From Pseudomonadota bacterium (GTDB taxonomy: Bacteria; Pseudomonadota; Gammaproteobacteria; Steroidobacterales; Woeseiaceae), in assembly GCA_027621915.1 (NCBI GenBank), contig JAQCAD010000001.1, forward strand, positions 124,001-188,000: a DNA stretch of 64,000 bases, given 5' to 3'. Below are positions 59,342 to 64,000 of the stretch, piece after piece. The notes under the pieces were generated by a model. It made no database searches and was not told the DNA's origin. It saw only the letters and a list, made by a program, of their open reading frames with translations. Each line of letters starts with the position of its first letter. The stretch's first letter is position 1. Position numbers and translations under genes: made by a program.

Positions 59342-60535
59342 TCAGAAGGGGCCAGGCGGTGTAGCACGTTTGCGCGGCGGGTCCCAAAAAGGTTTGTCCA
59401 CAACCGTCGCTTCGGCCATCACCCGAGACCAATGCATTTCACGCTGGTAATAGATTTCGACCAGCAATTTTTCACCGACAGCGCCGTGCGGAACACGTAC
59501 CGTTCCCAGCGCAATATTCTGTTTGCAGACCGGGGACCATGCCGCCGAGGTAATGAAACCGATCTCCTTCTTCTTTCTTGGGTTGGAATAGATATAGGAG
59601 TGATGTGCAGGCTTGTTACCTTCGATATCGAGTTTGACAAGGCGCCACGTCGAACCGCGCCGTTTCTCCTGCGCCAGCGCGCAACGTCCGTTGAAATTCG
59701 GCTTCTTGAAATCGACCAGCCATTCCAGACCGAGCTCAAGCGGTGATCGCGACCGACCGGAACGCACCGTTGCGTTTGCCGGCAGAAAGTCTATGTAGGC
59801 GGCAATCAGCCCGGCCTCGAGTCGCGAATGCTCGAGCGCATCGGTACCGATCGCCATGATTCCGTAGTTTTGACCGGCTGCGAACAGCGCATCCCACAGG
59901 TCAATGGCCTTTTCGTTCGAAACCCATAACTCGTATCCAAGATCTCCCGTAAATCCGGTTCTCGAGACCATTAATTCGGCACCCTGGAATTCGAAGTGAG
60001 TCAATCCGAATGGCCGCAGATTTTCGATTCCATCAAGACCCATTTTCTTCAATATACTGAACGACGTTGGTCCCTGTACTGCCAGTCCGCATACATCCGC
60101 GGTTTCGTCTACAACTGTGACGTCCAGTCCGATGGATGACATGTTCAACCAGGCCATATGGCGTTCCTGGGAACAAAGCCGATACTCACCGTCTTTCAAA
60201 TGAAATATGGTGCCGTCGTCAATGACCTGACCCTCGTCATCACACCACACGGCATAAGCAACACGACCGGGCTTGATCTTGCTCATATCGCGCGTGACCA
60301 GTCGATCGACAAACACAAAGCTGTCGGGGCCGGTGATCCGGTACTTCGTCATTGGTGTGAGGTCGAATACACCGGTGCTGTTTCGAATCGCGAAGTATTC
60401 GAGATCGGTTTCGTAAAAACCGTCAGCGGTCGCATATCCCTTCCAGTCGTGCCATTGAAACAGGCGATCCAGTTCCGCCTGTCGCGGATAAAAAGGCGAT
60501 CGATATCGGCCCTGTTCAACTTCCTGAACCGTCAT
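59342..60535 (-). CDS. GcvT-family folate-dependent aminomethyl/methyltransferase
   Basis: 397 residues from ATG 60535, which overlaps the upstream flavoprotein stop (ATGA). FAIRNSTGVFDLTPMTKYRITGPD and VDRLVTRDMSKIKPGRVAYAVWCDDEGQVIDDGTIFHL match the GcvT N-terminal domain. The folate-contacting aspartate is in VIDDGT. MVSRTGFTGDLGYELWV and the C-terminal beta-barrel (GTVRVPHGAVGEKL) complete the family. It is not the glycine cleavage T-protein itself; no gcvH or gcvP is adjacent. The nearest functional guess is demethylation or C1 transfer from an N-methyl compound. Confidence 0.9.
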   Translation of the reverse strand: MTVQEVEQGRYRSPFYPRQAELDRLFQWHDWKGYATADGFYETDLEYFAIRNSTGVFDLTPMTKYRITGPDSFVFVDRLVTRDMSKIKPGRVAYAVWCDDEGQVIDDGTIFHLKDGEYRLCSQERHMAWLNMSSIGLDVTVVDETADVCGLAVQGPTSFSILKKMGLDGIENLRPFGLTHFEFQGAELMVSRTGFTGDLGYELWVSNEKAIDLWDALFAAGQNYGIMAIGTDALEHSRLEAGLIAAYIDFLPANATVRSGRSRSPLELGLEWLVDFKKPNFNGRCALAQEKRRGSTWRLVKLDIEGNKPAHHSYIYSNPRKKKEIGFITSAAWSPVCKQNIALGTVRVPHGAVGEKLLVEIYYQREMHWSRVMAEATVVDKPFWDPPRKRATPPGPF

Positions 60536-62079
60536 ACTGGTTTCTCCGCTTTCAAAATTGCTCGTGCCGCATTTCGTCCTGCAGCGCCACTGACGCCACC
60601 ACCTGGATGTGCACCGGCGCCGCACAAATACAGTCCGTCCAGTGGCATCGCGTACTGTGCAGCACCCCCTACCGGGCGCGTAAACAGGAATTGATCGAAT
60701 TGCAGCTCCCCGTGATGCCAGTGGCCACCGGAAATATGGAATTGGTCCTCAATGTCCTTGGGCGTCAATAACTCCGCGGCTGTGATTCGTCCGTGCAGGT
60801 CAGGCATGTAGTCAGCAAGCGTGTCGATAGCCAGCTTCTGAAATGCGTCACGCGTCTTCTCAGACCATCCTTCGCGCAGCCCGTACGGAACATACTGCAC
60901 GATCGCTGACATGACGTGTTTGCCGGTGGGTGCAAGGCTCGCGTCACGAAAGCTCGGGAATGTAATCTCGAATACGGGCTTGACTGACGCCTCCCCGTAT
61001 TTCGCATGATTGAATGCGCGCTCAACATAATCGTCGTGCGGTGCAATGAGGAACCGGTCGCCGAACTCGCGTTTGTCGACGCCTTCGATCACCGGCAGGC
61101 CATCGAGTGCCAGGTGAATTTTCGCGGCGTTGCCTTTGCTGCGAATGTGGTGAATCCGGTGGGTAAATTCCGTCTCAACGTTTCTCGCTCCAACGAGATT
61201 CATGATCGTCGATTTCGGATCGGCATTGGACACGACAAGTCGGCTCGAAAATACTTCGCCGCTTTCGGTCTCCACGCCAACCGCCCGCCCATTGTCGATG
61301 ATGACGCGCTTGACACGCATGCCGGTCCGAATAACAACGCCGTTATCCCTGGCGGAATGTGCCAGTGCCTCGGTTACCGAACTCATGCCACCTTTCGGCT
61401 GGCTTATTTTTCCGTGAGTGCCAGCCAGACGATAGAGATAGGTCAGAATTGTATTTGGTGACCTCGGCCCAAGGTGCGTGCCCATAACCGCGTCAAGACA
61501 GACGGCCCCTCTCAACAAGGCACTTTCAAATCGCTCCACCGCCTCATCGCGGATGTTCATCCCAATCAGGCGGAGAAATTCCCGCATTTCGACCTTGCCA
61601 AGACGGCGAATATCGAATCCGAGTTGAGCAAGGGTCAACATATCTGACCGACTCGCGTCTTTAGCGAGACGTGGTGGTGTTTTATTCAGGTACGTCCTGA
61701 GCAGATCAGAAAATCGCATCATGCGTTTGCAAAAATTCCGATATTCGGCGGCGTCTTCCTTGCTGACGCCCGATACTTCGCTGCCTTTCAACCGTACGTG
61801 ATTACCCTCTGGCGACAAGGCGACCGTGCCCAATCCATCAGTGGCAAGATCAAGTTTCAGTCTTAGGTCCTTTTGAACCTCACGCTGCAACTGGTAAAGC
61901 AAATGAGCGACGGAGGAAACGGAGTAACCGTCTGCGAATTCTCGCGTGACCGCAGCGCCGCCGACCTGATCATTTGCCTCGATGACCAGTACTTTTTTGC
62001 CGGCTTTACCCAGAAGCGAGGCGCATATCAATCCATTGTGGCCTGCACCTACAACGACGACATCGTATCGTTCACTCAT
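60532..62079 (-). CDS. Phytoene-desaturase-like FAD-dependent oxidoreductase, second of a pair
   Basis: 515 residues. VVVGAGHNGLICASLLGKAGKKVLVIEANDQVGGAA is the FAD fingerprint. The C-terminal signature is LDGLYLCGAGAHPGGGVSGAAGRNAAR. This matches the PYROXD2/CrtI-like amine-oxidase superfamily, though it is not a carotenoid gene here because no other carotenoid gene is near. It is paralogous to the upstream gene and overlaps it by one base. Likely substrates are amines or the carbon chain of the operon's substrate. Confidence 0.88.
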   Translation of the reverse strand: MSERYDVVVVGAGHNGLICASLLGKAGKKVLVIEANDQVGGAAVTREFADGYSVSSVAHLLYQLQREVQKDLRLKLDLATDGLGTVALSPEGNHVRLKGSEVSGVSKEDAAEYRNFCKRMMRFSDLLRTYLNKTPPRLAKDASRSDMLTLAQLGFDIRRLGKVEMREFLRLIGMNIRDEAVERFESALLRGAVCLDAVMGTHLGPRSPNTILTYLYRLAGTHGKISQPKGGMSSVTEALAHSARDNGVVIRTGMRVKRVIIDNGRAVGVETESGEVFSSRLVVSNADPKSTIMNLVGARNVETEFTHRIHHIRSKGNAAKIHLALDGLPVIEGVDKREFGDRFLIAPHDDYVERAFNHAKYGEASVKPVFEITFPSFRDASLAPTGKHVMSAIVQYVPYGLREGWSEKTRDAFQKLAIDTLADYMPDLHGRITAAELLTPKDIEDQFHISGGHWHHGELQFDQFLFTRPVGGAAQYAMPLDGLYLCGAGAHPGGGVSGAAGRNAARAILKAEKPV

Positions 62080-63695
62080 CAGTCGTCACCGAAATTAACC
62101 GGCGTAATATCCGGACGTCTGAGATCAAATAGTATTTCCCGAGCCGCATTGCAGCCCGGTGCCGCCATCACACCCCCGCCGGGATGGTTGCTCGAGCCGC
62201 ACATATAGAGTCCGCCGACCGGACCCCGGTACTGGGCGTAACCCGGTATCGGACGGTTAAACATCAGCTGGTCCATGGTCAACTCGCCGTGGAAAATATT
62301 GCCCTCGGTAAGGCCTGCTTCGTTTTCGATTTCTCTGGGTGTTCGCACTTCACAATGAAGAATCAGGTCTTTGAAATCCGGGCTGTACTCGGAGATCTGA
62401 TCGATAACCGTCTTGCCGAACTGGTCACGCTCCTCGTCAGTCCAGTCACGACCTTCAATTTGCGCCGGGCAGTACTGCACGAAACAACTCATGAAATGCT
62501 TTCCGGGCGGCGCCATTGTCGGGTCACATACGGTCGGAATAACCATGTCGACATATGGATCTTTCGACCATGTACCTTCTTTCCAGTCGTCGTAGGCGCG
62601 CTCCATTCTTTCCATGGAATCGATGAAATGCATGTCTCCGTCGAGCAACGGGCTGCCTTTCGGTAACGCCGGGAAGGTCGGCATACCATCCAGCGCAATG
62701 TTGAGCTTCCCGGACGAGCCGCGAATCTTGAAGTTTTTCACGCGCCGATAGAAATCATCATCGAGATCATTCTTGTCCATGCACTTGAGGAACGTCCGTT
62801 TGACGTCCATTGCCGAGACGACGATCGGCGCCTTGATTTCCTCGCCACTGGTTAATGCCACGCCCGTTACTTTGTTATTGCGGACCGTGATCTGCTCAAC
62901 GCCTGCGTCAGTCCGAAGTTCACCGCCGTATGACAGGAACGCACTATTGATGGCCTTTGCGACGGAACCCATGCCTCCACGTGCGTAGCCCCATGCGCCC
63001 ATGTTGCCGTCCACGTCACCCATGTAATGGTGGAGCAGGACGTACGCCGTTCCAGGGGAGTGAATGCCAAGAGCCGTGCCGATAATGCCACTACCGGACA
63101 ATGCTGCCTTGATTACATCGGTCTCGAAATATTCGTCCAGGTACTCGGCAACACTCATCGTCCAGAAACGGATCGTGTCGTACATTCGCTGTTCGCCCAT
63201 CTCAAAAAATTTGGAACCGAGGTGGGCCAACTCCTTCAGATCTTTCGGTCTGAATGATGTCGGATCCGGTGGCGTCCGCAGCAGGAAATCACGAATGAAA
63301 CGACACTGGCGCATCGTATCTGCAGAGTAACGCTCGTATGCGTCGGCATCTGATTTCGAGAAGCGCGCGTACTCGCGGTAGTGCACTTCAGCATTCGGGT
63401 AGTTGCCAAGATAATCGCCGTTTTGCATGAACACGGTGCCGCCGCCGTAGGGCGTTACCTGCAATCCGTGTCGGGCCAGGTCAAGGTCGCGAAAAATCTC
63501 CGGGCGCAACAGGCTGCAGACATAGGAGCAGTTCGAGTAGAACCAGTCCTTGTACAAATTTCGGCTGACTGTCGCACCGCCGATGTAGTCATTCTTTTCG
63601 AGGCAAAGTACGTTTAACCCGGATTTGGCCAGGTAGGCAGCATTGGTCAGGCCGTTGTGCCCGGCACCGACGACAATTGCGTCGTAAGTTTTCAT
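62079..63695 (-). CDS. Phytoene-desaturase-like FAD-dependent oxidoreductase, first of a pair
   Basis: 538 residues. IVVGAGHNGLTNAAYLAKSGLNVLCLEKND, the VSRNLYKDWFYSNCSYVCSLLRPEIF segment, and C-terminal GGLYMCGSSNHPGGGVMAAPGCNAARE are conserved with the downstream paralogue. Such pairs may form a heterodimer. The start ATG 63695 is 50 bases after the class III aminotransferase stop. Both enzymes precede the GcvT-family gene with overlaps, so they probably oxidise the compound whose C1 unit or amine is then processed. Confidence 0.88.
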   Translation of the reverse strand: MKTYDAIVVGAGHNGLTNAAYLAKSGLNVLCLEKNDYIGGATVSRNLYKDWFYSNCSYVCSLLRPEIFRDLDLARHGLQVTPYGGGTVFMQNGDYLGNYPNAEVHYREYARFSKSDADAYERYSADTMRQCRFIRDFLLRTPPDPTSFRPKDLKELAHLGSKFFEMGEQRMYDTIRFWTMSVAEYLDEYFETDVIKAALSGSGIIGTALGIHSPGTAYVLLHHYMGDVDGNMGAWGYARGGMGSVAKAINSAFLSYGGELRTDAGVEQITVRNNKVTGVALTSGEEIKAPIVVSAMDVKRTFLKCMDKNDLDDDFYRRVKNFKIRGSSGKLNIALDGMPTFPALPKGSPLLDGDMHFIDSMERMERAYDDWKEGTWSKDPYVDMVIPTVCDPTMAPPGKHFMSCFVQYCPAQIEGRDWTDEERDQFGKTVIDQISEYSPDFKDLILHCEVRTPREIENEAGLTEGNIFHGELTMDQLMFNRPIPGYAQYRGPVGGLYMCGSSNHPGGGVMAAPGCNAAREILFDLRRPDITPVNFGDD

Positions 63696-63746
63696 CAGTC
63701 GATATCGCCCCTGTATTACCGGGATGATATCACCCGGATTACTTGC

Positions 63747-64000
63747 TCAGGCTGTTTGCGTTCTTGGACGTTCGCCTGGCATTTTGCTCATTGTAATTTC
63801 CACCGCGCGCTCAAATTTGTCCAGCGTTTCGGCGAGACATTTCACATCATGAGCTTCACTCAGGAACCATGGTTCGCGGGAATCCGGTTCGACCAGGATA
63901 CCCAGTTCGTGCAACTCGATAGCCAGCCCGTCATAAAAATCATAGTTCGATTTTTTCCAGCAACGGTAATCGCTGGGCGCTCGCTCATTGAAGAAAAGAC
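63747..64000 (-). CDS. Class III aminotransferase / glutamate-1-semialdehyde aminomutase-like, C-terminal part
   Basis: The window cuts the gene; only the last 84 codons are seen, ending in TGA at 63747. The peptide (RAPSDYRCWKKSNYDFYDGLAIELHELGILVEPDSREPWFLSEAHDVKCLAETLDKFERAVEI) matches the C-terminal domain of fold-type I class III aminotransferases, including the small-domain helix and the region after the PLP-binding domain. The PLP lysine is outside the window. It is the upstream member of the catabolic run and fits removal of an amino group. Confidence 0.72.
   Translation of the reverse strand, partial: LFFNERAPSDYRCWKKSNYDFYDGLAIELHELGILVEPDSREPWFLSEAHDVKCLAETLDKFERAVEITMSKMPGERPRTQTA

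Noticed and set aside
59237-59746. Plus-strand frame with an EAKQS peptide
   Set aside because: It is a translation of the dispersed repeat and of the antisense of the GcvT-family gene. Such frames are common false genes.
60532-63695. Carotenoid desaturase genes
   Set aside because: The two flavoproteins have the CrtI-like fold signature, but crtB, crtE, crtY and related genes are absent and the context is catabolic.
1-64000. tRNA, rRNA, CRISPR, prophage or insertion sequence
   Set aside because: I looked for cloverleaf-type, repeat-spacer and transposase signals and found none. The gaps are short and mostly explained by promoters and terminators.

Overview
The window looks like chromosomal DNA of a free-living, probably marine, aerobic gammaproteobacterium. 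The evidence is the order polA–engB–cytochrome c4–dsbA, a FadE-type acyl-CoA dehydrogenase, a PspF/sigma-54 phage-shock locus, GspA/GspB secretion accessory genes, LptM, NudC and GshA. I found no rRNA, tRNA, CRISPR array, prophage or insertion sequence. The lineage call is inference. Two groups of genes are atypical for the class: a complete mevalonate pathway and a pair of FlhD/FlhC-like regulators.

Layout. 1–9.6 kb: a partial alpha/beta hydrolase, an SLC13/TrkA-C permease, a quinone oxidoreductase, a ferredoxin-reductase-type flavoprotein, two paralogous membrane-anchored unknowns, a sulfotransferase-like gene overlapping a class IV aminotransferase, and gshA. 9.8–15.4 kb: a DUF2845 protein, bactofilin, a membrane-linked response regulator, a GGDEF–EAL protein and a small secreted coiled-coil protein. 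15.5–18.5 kb: a phage-shock operon (pspA, pspB, two PspC proteins and a PspB-like miniprotein) read divergently from pspF, with a near-consensus sigma-54 promoter. 18.5–21.3 kb: an operon under a YtrA-type GntR regulator with an ABC exporter, a secreted protein and a 55-codon gene behind a strong ribosome site. A perfect 26-bp palindrome lies upstream. 21.5–28 kb: an ECF sigma factor with a probable anti-sigma partner, mdh, fadE and a DUF4286–DUF3667 fusion.

28–36.7 kb holds isoprenoid synthesis. HMG-CoA synthase is on the plus strand. Facing it is a tight minus-strand operon mvaD–phosphomevalonate kinase–(HMG-CoA reductase fused to mevalonate kinase)–idi. Farnesyl diphosphate synthase (ispA) is read divergently and is coupled to dinB. 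Together these take acetyl/acetoacetyl-CoA to FPP, lacking only a thiolase here. This route replaces or supplements the MEP pathway usual in gammaproteobacteria.

36.7–52.7 kb: gspA–gspB, a YedK-type SRAP protein, a YadGH-type ABC exporter, a divergent FlhD-like/FlhC-like pair, nudC, a TANGO2/NRDE protein, a carboxylesterase, a short argH, lptM, polA, an amidase gene wrecked by internal deletion, engB, cytochrome c4, and a lipoprotein DsbA with a CNHC active site. 52.8–64 kb: an L,D-transpeptidase, then one long minus-strand catabolic run. In order of transcription it reads: a class III aminotransferase (cut by the window edge), two phytoene-desaturase-like flavoproteins, a GcvT-family folate enzyme, a dispersed repeat, ADP-forming acyl-CoA synthetase, aldehyde dehydrogenase, enoyl-CoA hydratase and a histone-deacetylase-like amidohydrolase. 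The order suggests breakdown of an amine or N-methylated compound to acyl-CoA. The substrate is unknown.
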